NCBI RefSeq assembly: GCF_022606465.1
Contig: NZ_JALBUF010000015.1
Coordinates: 1 to 43,477 of the forward strand
DNA length: 43,477 nucleotides
DNA from: Sulfoacidibacillus ferrooxidans
GTDB taxonomy: Bacteria; Bacillota; Bacilli; Alicyclobacillales; SLC66
Direction: 5' to 3'
In this document: piece by piece, positions 15,578 through 24,007 of the stretch
Layout: each line of letters begins with the position of its first letter
Numbering within the stretch: the stretch's first letter is position 1
Made by a program: the position numbers and the translations under genes
Notes under the pieces: model-generated
What the model saw: only the letters and a program-made list of their open reading frames with translations
Database searches by the model: none
Told to the model about the DNA's origin: nothing

Positions 15578-16939
15578 TTACCCATAAATATTAGGCGGGT
15601 GAAGGATCTCCCACATCGTAGTTAGATCATGGAGTCGGCGGAAGCCTCGCCAGAGCACCTTTAAGCCGGGATTGCCATCGCTTTTGCGTCCGAGAAAACC
15701 ACCGAGTTTGGCAATCCACAGTACAGCGGTTTGCATATTCGGAGGTTGCTCGGGAAGAACGGTTGTCTTGTGCGTCGCTGTATAGAGGGCCTGCCATTCG
15801 CTTTCTCTGAGCGCTTCCGTGCAGGGTGCCTCTGGCGTTTCCCTAGCCTGATAAGTAAGCCGCAGCAAACGTGAGGCCACAATGCTGTATACTGCGAGTG
15901 CACGCATGAGCCGATCTTTCGTCTCCAACTGAAGCTTTTCTATCTGACAACCACTTTTTAGGATGTAATGGTATCGCTCAATCCGCCAACGATAGGTGTA
16001 CCAAGTTAAACATGGTAGAGCTTCTTCAAAAGTAGTGATAGGTAACGTGGTCAAAAGCATCCACTCGATAGGTGGTTCGCCATCCTGCGGCGATTGTTCT
16101 CGCACGAGTAGGGCGTTCACTGTGGGGGGTGCCAGATTCTCCTTCTTTCGATGATGTGGCGTCCTTAAGGTTACCGTTGCAGCCTGTAAGGTAAGGATGG
16201 CCTCCCGTTCAGGGCGTTCGTCTCTACGTGGTACTTTGATGGTTGTTTGACCAAGGACGGGGGCGTTCTCAACAACATGCCAGAGATGGTCATCCGAATC
16301 ATGAAGTCGGCGATCCCAGGCGGCTCGAACCAAAAAATCATGGTTGTTGACTGCGAGAAGGAACAGATCAAAGATATCACTTTCCCTGTCTCCGACCATC
16401 ATTACTTTGGTAGTATCAGGAACGACAGTTCGTACTTCTTTCGTAACGTCGATCCAACGTACGCTCTCTTTGTCTTCCAAAGGACGTTGTCTACGGAGTT
16501 CCCGTTTTCCCTTATCCTCAGTAGAGCGAGTCCACAAACGGTGGGCCAAGATTCCTTGCGGGACCCCCTTGGTAGATACGGCAAGGCAACTGTGTAGGAA
16601 AAAACCAGACAAACCTGTCTGCCCGATAGGTCCCAGTCCTTCGGCCTTTCGGTGCAAGGTGAAAGTAACAATGGTCGTATCTTGTACGGCCAGAATCATA
16701 GACTGATCCTGCATGTTATCTAGAGTCGCCCCTCTATGGGAATCGTATATGGCCTTACCTGTTACCTTCTCGTTGCTGAAGAACCGATGGGCCGCTTTGG
16801 TGGCGCTCCACTGACCAAGGGCTTCGGGTAAGGAACTTTGCGGATGCTCAGTCAGCTCTGCAACGAAGGAAACCAGTCGCTGAGTAAGACGAGCATCACC
16901 AAAATCAGCTGTTCCGCATTCCTTGGCTGCCCACAGCAT
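15578..16939 (-). CDS. IS4-family (Tn5-like) DDE transposase
   Basis: 453 residues. The N-terminal CGTADFGDARLTQRLVSFVA and LPEALGQWSATKAAHRFFSN are the Tn5/IS4 transposase DNA-binding region. Catalytic residues are visible: Asp87 in AVQDTTIV, Asp182 in VGDRESDIFDLF and Glu319 in the YREK-type block YRWRIERYHYILKSG. Full length and uninterrupted, so probably active. Its ATG shares the A of the upstream gene's TGA stop (TGATG), implying translational coupling to the DruA-like protein. Confidence 0.9.
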   Translation of the reverse strand: MLWAAKECGTADFGDARLTQRLVSFVAELTEHPQSSLPEALGQWSATKAAHRFFSNEKVTGKAIYDSHRGATLDNMQDQSMILAVQDTTIVTFTLHRKAEGLGPIGQTGLSGFFLHSCLAVSTKGVPQGILAHRLWTRSTEDKGKRELRRQRPLEDKESVRWIDVTKEVRTVVPDTTKVMMVGDRESDIFDLFLLAVNNHDFLVRAAWDRRLHDSDDHLWHVVENAPVLGQTTIKVPRRDERPEREAILTLQAATVTLRTPHHRKKENLAPPTVNALLVREQSPQDGEPPIEWMLLTTLPITTFEEALPCLTWYTYRWRIERYHYILKSGCQIEKLQLETKDRLMRALAVYSIVASRLLRLTYQARETPEAPCTEALRESEWQALYTATHKTTVLPEQPPNMQTAVLWIAKLGGFLGRKSDGNPGLKVLWRGFRRLHDLTTMWEILHPPNIYG

Positions 16940-17838
16940 CAGTGTGTCCTCGAAGTGGTCAATGACTGTCGGAAATGGCGGTGTAAGGGATACAGATAAA
17001 CATCCTTAACAGGAACGTTCTGGCGATGATGACGGTCCAATTTACCTCGCCCTGTAGTCTGACCCGCGTAGAGCCAATTGGCAGCTTTATAGCAGGTGCC
17101 GGAAAATCGCTGCCGTTCTACAAAGGTTTCTAGTAGAACTGGGTGGTATCCATACAGTTGTGGCCAGTCGCGCACCACTTGCCGAACGGCTAGGCTAAGG
17201 ATGCGAGACGCCAGGTTGGGCACGTGAACCCAAGGTAGGATTAGGAAGCGAGCGTTGTTGACCACTAAATGAAGATGTGCAGTACGTTCCTCAGGTGTCC
17301 ACCCGATAAAGGAGTCTCGGGCAGCTGTTTTCCAGGCAGCAGCACCGAAGCCTATGGCAGCTAATAGCATGTTTTCGTGCCTGACAAGATATCGGATCTG
17401 GGCACCAGGCAACGGTTTGTACCCCAGATAATGATAACGCGCCACGACTTCGTTCCATAGCTTAGAATCTGCCGCGGTGACAACTCGATGGAGTACGGGA
17501 CTCGCCATTTCCGAAATCGCACAACGCACCTCCGGTTGAGGGTTGGAAGCAGCCGTGAATTCCGTACCACAGACAGGCGTGTATGAATGTGTCGGCGCAG
17601 GGAGTGACAGAAGTCCATCCTCCTGCATTCGCAATAGAGCCACTCTGGCGGACATGACTTTGGGAAGTCCGTCAGGTTTAACCCAAGTGAGGGCAGTGCA
17701 CAGAGCACGAGCAATGGCTGCTCTGGTTGGATATTGTTGGGATGTGGTGATCGTCCGAATCATCTCAATATCCGATTCGGAGAAGACTCTCCCACAGTAA
17801 CGATGACCTGAAGCCGCTGGCATAAGTTGAGTACTCAT
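16939..17838 (-). CDS. DruA-like DUF4338 protein, IS accessory gene
   Basis: 299 residues. The central block WNEVVARYHYLGYKPLPGAQ, GFGAAAWKTAARDSFIGWT, HLHLVVNNARFLILPWVHVP, then LLETFVERQRFSGTCYKAAN and GRGKLDRHHR define the DUF4338 family, whose founding defence member is DruA of the Druantia anti-phage system. Here it is encoded inside an insertion sequence, immediately before and coupled to the transposase. Its role in transposition is unknown; it might aid target capture, stabilise the transposase or protect the element. An N-terminal helical part (about residues 15-95) precedes the conserved core. It appears intact. Confidence 0.8.
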   Translation of the reverse strand: MSTQLMPAASGHRYCGRVFSESDIEMIRTITTSQQYPTRAAIARALCTALTWVKPDGLPKVMSARVALLRMQEDGLLSLPAPTHSYTPVCGTEFTAASNPQPEVRCAISEMASPVLHRVVTAADSKLWNEVVARYHYLGYKPLPGAQIRYLVRHENMLLAAIGFGAAAWKTAARDSFIGWTPEERTAHLHLVVNNARFLILPWVHVPNLASRILSLAVRQVVRDWPQLYGYHPVLLETFVERQRFSGTCYKAANWLYAGQTTGRGKLDRHHRQNVPVKDVYLYPLHRHFRQSLTTSRTH

Positions 17839-17933
17839 GAGGCAAGTCTACAAAAACTCAGGGCATGTGTTCAGCATTATTTTGGAGGTACTTATGGGTA
17901 ATGCTAAGAGCTAAAGCAAGGGGTTTTACGGCG

Positions 17934-18440
17934 CATTTGATAAGAGTGCACATATTTTGGCATCGTATCAGGCAGTAAGTGTTCCATCGGAATCGTTCGA
18001 TTGATCCATTCGCGCGTAGAGCGCGTTCAATTCTTACTCATGATTTGTCTCCCGGAAACGGTAATGCAATCGCTACGATAAAAATAACCAACATAGTAGC
18101 CACAACAAGGATATCCGGAATAGATAAATTTAAAAATGAATATTACCATGCTGGACCTGCCTGAATCGGTGGATGTAATCCAATAGTCAAAAGGTTTGAT
18201 CACCTTCACGGTATATTCATGTATTGTTTCATATTCAGACATGATTTTAGTCTGTTTTACCTTTTGGTAACATGCTGCCTGTCTCGTATTCTGACCATAA
18301 TGATCATCTATTCATATGTGTGTTACAGGTATCAAACTGGTCCAAATGGGTCATGAGATCAGAAGCTCTCCATGTTACAGTCAAGTAAAGGTACATGATG
18401 ATTGTATCAACATCATTCTAATGTCTTAGGTGGGATTGAT
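17934..18440. other. gap with a possible frameshifted small membrane gene
   Basis: On the minus strand, MSEYETIHEYTVKVIKPFDY begins at 18242 but soon loses sense; a different frame then gives PDILVVATMLVIFIVAIALP before a stop at 18038, a single clear membrane span. A one-base loss near the T/A run at about 18128 would join them. No family recognised. The + strand end of the gap holds the ribosome binding site AGGTGGG of the gene at 18441. Confidence 0.3.
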
Positions 18441-19592
18441 ATGGGAGCTTTCAATGTTAATGAACGACCCATACTAGTTTTTTGGGAATCGACACGAGCG
18501 TGTTTACTGGCGTGCAAACATTGCCGTGCGCAAGCCATAGCACAACCTATGCCAGGAGAACTGTCTACAGAAGAAGGATATCGTTTTATTGAAAGTTTAA
18601 CCTCATTTGGTAAGCCTTATCCCGTTCTTATTGTCACAGGGGGTGATGCTCTGATGAGAGAGGATGTCTTCGCTCTCATTGCTAAAGCCCGTTCGTTAGA
18701 CATTCCAGTTGGAGTAGCACCGAGCGTTACCCCACGATTAACAGATGAAGCCATTGTACAAATGAAAAATCTTGGTGTAAAGGTTATTTCGCTTAGTTTA
18801 GACGGAGCTACGGCTCAGACTCATGAAGGCGTGCGTGGAATTGAAGGGCATTTTTCTGATACGATCGACGCGATGCAAAGACTGGTTGATGCTGGTTTTG
18901 AAGTTCAGATCAATACTGCTGTGATGCGCGATAATGTTCATGAGTTACCTAGAATCGCCCACTTATTAAAAACCAACGGGGTGCACATTTGGGAAGTTTT
19001 TTTCCTCATCCACGTAGGGCGGGGAATCGATTCACAAGAAATTTCACCTATTGAATGTGAAGATGTCTCTCACTTTTTGTTTGATGTGTCTACTTATGGT
19101 ATGACCGTGCGCACCGTAGAGGCACCTTTTTTTCGCAGGGTAGTAGCTGAACGAAAACTACATGATCCCCAAAGGACGATGACTCTTCCAGAACAGATCG
19201 CTGAGATCTTTCATTTGAGTCCTCTCTATCAGAAGTTATCGAACGAATTAACCATGTTATTAGGCGCTTCAACAACGGCATCTAAAGCTCAAACAAGCGG
19301 AACACGAGATGGAAAAGGCATTATCTTTGTATCTTATGATGGAACCGTCTATCCAGCAGGTTTTCTACCACTTCCACTTGGAAATATACGTGAAGAAAGC
19401 TTATCTACCATCTATCGTAACCATCCAACGCTACAGGCTATTCGCAGTGGAACTTTCAGTGGAAAATGTGGTGTGTGTGATTATGTGGATGCTTGTGGTG
19501 GGTCTCGTTCTCGTGCATTTAGTGATTCAGGAGATCCTTTAGCGGAGGATCCAGCCTGTTCTTATGTACCTACACAGTTACATGTGAAGTAA
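18441..19592 (+). CDS. radical SAM/SPASM protein, AhbD/NirJ-like, paired with hemY
   Basis: 383 residues, start at ATG 18441 (MGAFNVNERP) with AGGTGGG 7 nt before it; a TTG at 18402 would add 13 residues. Motifs: STRACLLACKHCRAQA (CxxxCxxC), TGGDALMRED, LDGATAQTHEGVRG, and a C-terminal GKCGVCDYVDACGGSRSRA with a late Cys in DPACS. A paralog of the protein at 10109, with an extra segment around residues 255-290. The stop lies 25 bases before hemY, so the two form an operon. AhbD converts iron-coproporphyrin III to heme b without oxygen; a similar last step in heme synthesis is a good hypothesis here. Confidence 0.8.
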   Translation: MGAFNVNERPILVFWESTRACLLACKHCRAQAIAQPMPGELSTEEGYRFIESLTSFGKPYPVLIVTGGDALMREDVFALIAKARSLDIPVGVAPSVTPRLTDEAIVQMKNLGVKVISLSLDGATAQTHEGVRGIEGHFSDTIDAMQRLVDAGFEVQINTAVMRDNVHELPRIAHLLKTNGVHIWEVFFLIHVGRGIDSQEISPIECEDVSHFLFDVSTYGMTVRTVEAPFFRRVVAERKLHDPQRTMTLPEQIAEIFHLSPLYQKLSNELTMLLGASTTASKAQTSGTRDGKGIIFVSYDGTVYPAGFLPLPLGNIREESLSTIYRNHPTLQAIRSGTFSGKCGVCDYVDACGGSRSRAFSDSGDPLAEDPACSYVPTQLHVK

Positions 19593-19617
19593 TCCGTAAA
19601 AGGTGGAATCTACAATT

Positions 19618-21039
19618 ATGAATAACCCTCATGTGGTCATTATAGGGGGAGGAATCACTGGGCTTGTGGCCGCCTATCGTCTCCATCAACTCTATGCATC
19701 TGAAACAGAAGGTGCTATATCGTGTACTCTCGTAGAAAAAGAGGGCCGACTTGGCGGGAAAATTCAAACAAAGAGAACGGATGCATACACACTGGAAGTA
19801 GGACCAGACTCGATCTTTACCCGTAAACCGGCCGGTGTTGAATTCATGAAAGAAATAGGCTTACACGATACCATGATTCCAGTCAGTTCACAAGGTGGCA
19901 CGCTTGTGTGGCATCAGGGTAAACTTCATCCTTTGCCACCAGGCATTCAAACGGGCGTTCCATCAGATCTTAGTGCCTTTGCAAAAACGAAATTAGTGAG
20001 TTTGCAAGGTAAGGCTCGTGCACTCCTTGAGGTGTTGCTTCCGCATGTACCCTATCCAGATGATGTATCAGTAGGGGAGTTTTTAAGAAAACGACTGGGC
20101 AATGAAATTGTGGATACTCTTGCAGCACCTCTTTTATCTGGGATTTACGCAGGAGATATCGATCATTTGAGTTTACAGGCCACCATGCCGATGTTACGTG
20201 AATTGTACGAAAAAAATGCTCGGTTATTACTTGGTGCAGTTCGGCAAAGAAAACGTGTATCATCGGTATCGCGCTTATCAGGGCCGATGTTTATTACACT
20301 TGAACATGGCCTCGAACAATTAGTGGATCACGTAGTATCACAGATTACAGAGTATACCGATGTGAAAGTAAATACTCAAGCCTTAGATATTCAGCTGACA
20401 TCGGATGGTAAATACTATATTCACATCGTTGAAGAGGGTCGAGAGTCGCTGGTGCCTGCGGATGCAATCATTCTGGCTACACCAGCCTTTGACTCAGCTG
20501 TACTTTTGGGTGGATTAGAGATAGATGTGAGAAAGTTAAAGACCATTCGTTATGCCTCAACGGCCACTGTTTCATTCGGATATACGCGTCCTTCTTATGC
20601 ATTTTCGCTTGTGGGATCTGGATTTTTAGTGCCACGTCATGAAGGGATGAGCATCACTGCCTGCACGGTTGTATCAAATAAATGGGTGCATGCGTCAAAA
20701 AAAGGAACTTTATTAATTCGCTGTTATGTGGGACGTGATGGAGATGAGGAGGCAGTTACATGGGATGATGAAAAGCTGATTCGAAAAGTGAAAGAGGATT
20801 TGGAAAAAACGACAGGGTTGAAAGATGAACCTGAGTTTGTTCACATAAAACGTTGGGAATCCTCTATGCCTCAATATGATGTTGGTCATTTACAACGACT
20901 GGAGCAAATTGATCAGGAAATCGCAAAGTTGCCGGGTATCTTTTTGGCTGGAGCTGCATATCGGGGTATGGGAATTCCTGACTGTATCCAAGATGCAACA
21001 CGGGTCAGTCAGCATGTAAAAAACTATTTGCATGAATAA
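19618..21039 (+). CDS. hemY: coproporphyrinogen III oxidase / protoporphyrinogen oxidase HemY
   Basis: 473 residues (start at ATG 19618, MNNPHVVIIGG, with AAGGTGG upstream). FAD-binding GGGITGLVAAYRLHQL, then EKEGRLGGKIQT, EVGPDSIFTRKPAG and the C-terminal GIFLAGAAYRGMGIPDCIQD are diagnostic of HemY/CgoX. In Firmicutes it oxidises coproporphyrinogen III to coproporphyrin III in the coproporphyrin-dependent heme pathway, a peripheral membrane step. HemH and HemQ are not in the window; the upstream radical SAM protein may replace HemQ. A strong bidirectional terminator follows. Confidence 0.9.
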   Translation: MNNPHVVIIGGGITGLVAAYRLHQLYASETEGAISCTLVEKEGRLGGKIQTKRTDAYTLEVGPDSIFTRKPAGVEFMKEIGLHDTMIPVSSQGGTLVWHQGKLHPLPPGIQTGVPSDLSAFAKTKLVSLQGKARALLEVLLPHVPYPDDVSVGEFLRKRLGNEIVDTLAAPLLSGIYAGDIDHLSLQATMPMLRELYEKNARLLLGAVRQRKRVSSVSRLSGPMFITLEHGLEQLVDHVVSQITEYTDVKVNTQALDIQLTSDGKYYIHIVEEGRESLVPADAIILATPAFDSAVLLGGLEIDVRKLKTIRYASTATVSFGYTRPSYAFSLVGSGFLVPRHEGMSITACTVVSNKWVHASKKGTLLIRCYVGRDGDEEAVTWDDEKLIRKVKEDLEKTTGLKDEPEFVHIKRWESSMPQYDVGHLQRLEQIDQEIAKLPGIFLAGAAYRGMGIPDCIQDATRVSQHVKNYLHE

Positions 21040-21094
21040 CGCATATCCTTTACCGTAGCTAACTTTCATCGTTACGTATAGTAGGATTCAAATG

Positions 21095-21144
21095 AAACTC
21101 TTCTCCCCCCGAGATGACGTAGTTGTATCCGGGGGGAAGAGTTT
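21095..21144. terminator. bidirectional terminator between hemY and the VIT-family gene
   Basis: AAACTCTTC-TCCCCCC and GGGGGGAAGAGTTT form a stem of about 15 bp (one bulge) around a 20-nt loop, with an A-run on one side and T-run on the other, placed between two converging genes. Confidence 0.8.
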
Positions 21145-21169
21145 CTGTGATCCACGAGTGATTAGTGAC

Positions 21170-21841
21170 TTAAATGAACCATGCACTCATGGATCCAAGG
21201 CCATAGGAAATTACGCCCACAAGGATACCTACCATCATCATTTCTAAACCACTTTGCCACCAAGGGCGTAGAGTGACCCATGATTTGACTGCACCTACTA
21301 CATAGTGCGCGATGATGCTCACTATAGCAGCTAGCATAAATCCCCATGAGTTCGTAAAGAAAAACAGTGGGACAAGCGGTATAAAGGCGCCAATGAGTGT
21401 GGATATTCCGGCAAAAAGCATGGCGTGCCATGGATTTTTTGAGTGCAACTCCATCCATCCAGTATGATCAGTAAGAACTCGGTGTAAGAACCGTTCTGGA
21501 TCTTTTGAAAGACGCTCTACAATCCAAAGAGACTCTGCATGAGTAAATCCATCTTGCTCGTAGTCATGGACCAATTCGCTGATGTACTCTTCTACATGAG
21601 TAGTAAAGTGGCGCTGATGATCCACTATATCTCGTTCCTTTACTTCATTTTCAGAGCGTGCAGCAAGCCATGCGCCAGCTCCCATAGACAGAGTGCTTGC
21701 GATGGCTCCAAATAAACCGGATACAAGAATCATCCGATGGCTATTCGTAAATCCTGACACACCCGCTATAATGCCAAATATGGCAGCTAAACCGTCATTT
21801 ACGCCGTAAATTGCGTCACCCAGCCATGTTTTTATATGCAT
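21170..21841 (-). CDS. VIT1/CCC1-family Fe2+/Mn2+ transporter
   Basis: 223 residues with five predicted membrane spans. DAIYGVNDGLAAIFGIIAGV near the N-terminus and GAIASTLSMGAGAWLAARSENE are the family signature; the hydrophilic middle (EYISELVHDYEQDGFTHAES) corresponds to the metal-binding cytoplasmic region, and the end repeats the membrane core. These proteins export or sequester iron or manganese, a useful protection in acidic iron-rich habitats. The ATG at 21841 lacks a clear ribosome binding site and no better in-frame start was found. Convergent with hemY. Confidence 0.85.
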   Translation of the reverse strand: MHIKTWLGDAIYGVNDGLAAIFGIIAGVSGFTNSHRMILVSGLFGAIASTLSMGAGAWLAARSENEVKERDIVDHQRHFTTHVEEYISELVHDYEQDGFTHAESLWIVERLSKDPERFLHRVLTDHTGWMELHSKNPWHAMLFAGISTLIGAFIPLVPLFFFTNSWGFMLAAIVSIIAHYVVGAVKSWVTLRPWWQSGLEMMMVGILVGVISYGLGSMSAWFI

Positions 21842-21957
21842 TAGAGTATGGGTACGATGTTCATGGATTGGGTTCGATAGACGATAGGATTTCCATATAC
21901 ATCAATGGATAGGTGACATCGAGTGGTCATTGTACTCAACTCCTCATAAGGTCAATG

Positions 21958-22170
21958 TTAGGATTGATGCGCGCGTTGCCGGCGGTAAGCTTGACGTGCC
22001 GAAGCCCAGATGTTTCCTGTCACCCAGATGCCAAAGAGGAGAATAGGAATCCCGTATACATAATCTATTTTCGCTGTGGTCGTGATCGCTTGGTATACAA
22101 CAGCCGTTCCATACACCCCTGCAAGTAATGCTAATATCCAAATCACCCATAACTTGAGTCCCTTACTCAT
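21958..22170 (-). CDS. small two-span membrane protein
   Basis: 70 residues: MSKGLKLWVIWILALLAGVY (span 1), a short loop, IPILLFGIWVTGNIWA (span 2) and a basic tail RQAYRRQRAHQS. GAGGAG precedes the ATG. It follows the cytochrome b operon on the same strand after a hairpin, so it may be co-expressed with it or with the VIT-family gene downstream. No named family recognised. Confidence 0.6.
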   Translation of the reverse strand: MSKGLKLWVIWILALLAGVYGTAVVYQAITTTAKIDYVYGIPILLFGIWVTGNIWASARQAYRRQRAHQS

Positions 22171-22188
22171 CTTCGTCGTCTCCTCTGT

Positions 22189-22217
22189 ATAGGTGGTGTA
22201 TGTTTTACACCACCTAT
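22189..22217. terminator. perfect 12-bp hairpin downstream of the cytochrome operon
   Basis: ATAGGTGGTGTA and TACACCACCTAT with a 5-nt loop. It lies 37 bases after the stop of the cytochrome partner gene on the minus strand. There is no T-tract, so it may act as a processing or stabilising structure rather than a true terminator. Confidence 0.55.
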
Positions 22218-22253
22218 AGGTTCATTTACAATGGCAACTACTCATTCGTTTGA

Positions 22254-23390
22254 TTATGCATGCGGTTGGATACCAGAGTCTTGTGATACGAAACGCGAAC
22301 CTTCCGCTCCTGATGTTGTCTGATCATAGCATGCTGGTATCTTATGGTCTGCTGCAGCGGTCATAGGACCATGAAACTCTTTATTGCACGATGTAGCTAG
22401 TGGACAGGATGCACAGGCGTTGGTTGTCTCTAACCGTTTGTACCAATCTCGCCAGATAGCACGGTGCACAGGAAGTACGCGTGGCAACTTATTGAGACCG
22501 GGAATAAACGGCAGCAAAATGAGTAGTCCAAATAAAACAGCAATGGTGTACGCGACGATTTCATCGCCGGATGGCGACGTGGAACCTGGCGGTACTTGAT
22601 ACAAGAAAGTGTATGGAGTCAACCACCAGGGGCCAGGATACGCTTGTTCATCGTGGTTGATGCCCCATTGCCCACCTTTCATGTCGATGGTTTTAGCATA
22701 TTGATGAAGTGCTGGACCTTGTAAAAATAAGAGATCATTTTGGATGTTCCAACGGTAAACTCCATTGTTGGTCTCCCGATCGAGTGCACCAGATAATAAT
22801 CCAGACTTCGCGAGAGCCAATTCATCGTTCATCATGAGTTGCACCGGGCCGTATTGACCACTTGGGACAACGACTTGCCCGTTTTGCACAGTGGCTTTAT
22901 TTAATGCGTTAGTAAAGTTGTTATCCCATGCTTGCTGCTGCGTGTAGGAAGCTGCGTTGTAGGTTTGTATGGCAGCTTGCAACGCCGAGTTATTGGATGC
23001 CGTTGCAAGCATGGTTAAGGGTGTGATGACATCCGCATTTGGCGTGTAGAGATGGTAGGGAGTACCCCACCATGTTTGCGGTGAAAAGGGACCAATGGAT
23101 TGAATGTTTTGTGCGACACCGTGCCAACCGTTATTGTATGGTGGACCATAGGCGGCCATTTCTCCTTGACCATCAAGGTCACCCATGGCTGTTTGCATCA
23201 CGAGTATCGGTTTTTGATTAGCGATCTCTTGGTTGGTAATGGCAGGGCGATACGGTGCACCGAAAATAGCTGCCACGATCACAACTGCGACGCCTACGAT
23301 GCCAAGACTAACAATGCCTTCTTTCACCATATCGAAGTCTTTTTGGGGAAAGCGCAAAGTATTGCGTTCAAAGTGCGCTTTTCGAGTCAT
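22254..23390 (-). CDS. cytochrome bc complex partner subunit (subunit IV-like, divergent)
   Basis: 378 residues starting MTRKAHFERNTLRFPQKDFD at an ATGA overlap with the cytochrome b gene. One N-terminal span (GIVSLGIVGVAVVIVAAIFG), a large extracytoplasmic part with AAYGPPYNNGWHG and an Asn/Gln-rich region, then PGPWWLTPYTFLYQVPPG, a second span (VAYTIAVLFGLLILLPFIPG) and PVHRAIWRDWYKR. This resembles the conserved second subunit found beside b6-type cytochromes in Actinobacteria and acidophilic Firmicutes. The usual PEWY Qo-site motif is not present; PGPWW occupies the comparable position. A Cys-rich tail (CASCPLATSC, later ACYD) could bind a metal cluster. Confidence 0.65.
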   Translation of the reverse strand: MTRKAHFERNTLRFPQKDFDMVKEGIVSLGIVGVAVVIVAAIFGAPYRPAITNQEIANQKPILVMQTAMGDLDGQGEMAAYGPPYNNGWHGVAQNIQSIGPFSPQTWWGTPYHLYTPNADVITPLTMLATASNNSALQAAIQTYNAASYTQQQAWDNNFTNALNKATVQNGQVVVPSGQYGPVQLMMNDELALAKSGLLSGALDRETNNGVYRWNIQNDLLFLQGPALHQYAKTIDMKGGQWGINHDEQAYPGPWWLTPYTFLYQVPPGSTSPSGDEIVAYTIAVLFGLLILLPFIPGLNKLPRVLPVHRAIWRDWYKRLETTNACASCPLATSCNKEFHGPMTAAADHKIPACYDQTTSGAEGSRFVSQDSGIQPHA

Positions 23391-24007
23391 CTTTTTTCCC
23401 CTTCTTTCTTTTGAACATGTGCTGCTTGATAGGGTGGAACAACGCCTTTGGCTCGAACGGCAACCATATGCCAACCGACCAGAACGATTAAGATCAGTGG
23501 TAACACGGCGATGTGGAGACCGTAGACTTGCCCGTTATTTAAGATGTTCAAAAACCCATCGAGTCCAGCGCCATTGAAGGCATCCTTACTTTGTACCTGA
23601 TTCCACTGCGAAAAGAAGTCACCGCGGGATAGGTATCCGGTGAAGGCGGTGATCACGGAAACACCAAAGGAGAGTGCCCCAAGTACCCATGTCATGGCGC
23701 GACCTTCACGCCACGATCCCATAAAAAACTGACCTACCAGATGCATCGTCATAAAGAAGAAAAAGGCCTGAACACTCCAAAAGTGCACCGAACGAAAGAA
23801 CGCCCCCGCAGCAGAATATTGATACCAAGTGGGGCCGTATGCCGCCATGATGACACCTGACATAATCGTGAAGACCAGACTGCTTAATGTAAAAACACCA
23901 AAACTATAGACGAGCGATGAGACGTAAATGGGTTGTTCTGAAGGTAAGAGATTATCCCACGTCAACTTTTCTGTCACTGTGGTGCGCATGCTTTTGGTCC
24001 AGTTCAT
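23387..24007 (-). CDS. cytochrome b6-like quinol oxidoreductase subunit
   Basis: 206 residues, four spans. Heme ligands are two His pairs: SVHFWSVQAFFFFMTMH (13 residues between) and LHIAVLPLILIVLVGWH (14 between); the latter spacing is the b6f type. SRGDFFSQWNQVQ replaces the usual loop before the third helix. The protein sits in the membrane and passes electrons between menaquinol and a high-potential acceptor. It overlaps genes on both sides by 4 bases. No Rieske protein or cytochrome c is encoded in the window, so those parts must come from elsewhere or the complex is atypical. Confidence 0.85.
   Translation of the reverse strand: MNWTKSMRTTVTEKLTWDNLLPSEQPIYVSSLVYSFGVFTLSSLVFTIMSGVIMAAYGPTWYQYSAAGAFFRSVHFWSVQAFFFFMTMHLVGQFFMGSWREGRAMTWVLGALSFGVSVITAFTGYLSRGDFFSQWNQVQSKDAFNGAGLDGFLNILNNGQVYGLHIAVLPLILIVLVGWHMVAVRAKGVVPPYQAAHVQKKEGEKR

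Larger units (their letters stand above)
15546..17933 (-). mobile_element. 2.4-kb IS4-type insertion sequence carrying a DruA-like gene
   Basis: Terminal inverted repeats of about 40 bp bound the unit: both outer ends begin CGCCGTAAA and both inner parts read TTAGCATTACCCAT (15546-15585 and the complement of 17894-17933). Between them are two minus-strand genes in order DruA-like then transposase, sharing one base. The left repeat contains the transposase stop codon. It interrupts ackA. No matching target duplication was found at the two junctions, so the right flank may have been rearranged after insertion. Confidence 0.8.

Noticed and set aside
17934..17975. Minus-strand TMPKYVHSYQM as the missing N-terminal side of acetate kinase
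   Set aside because: Resembles the family locally but the residues before it do not; no more than a hint, so not annotated.
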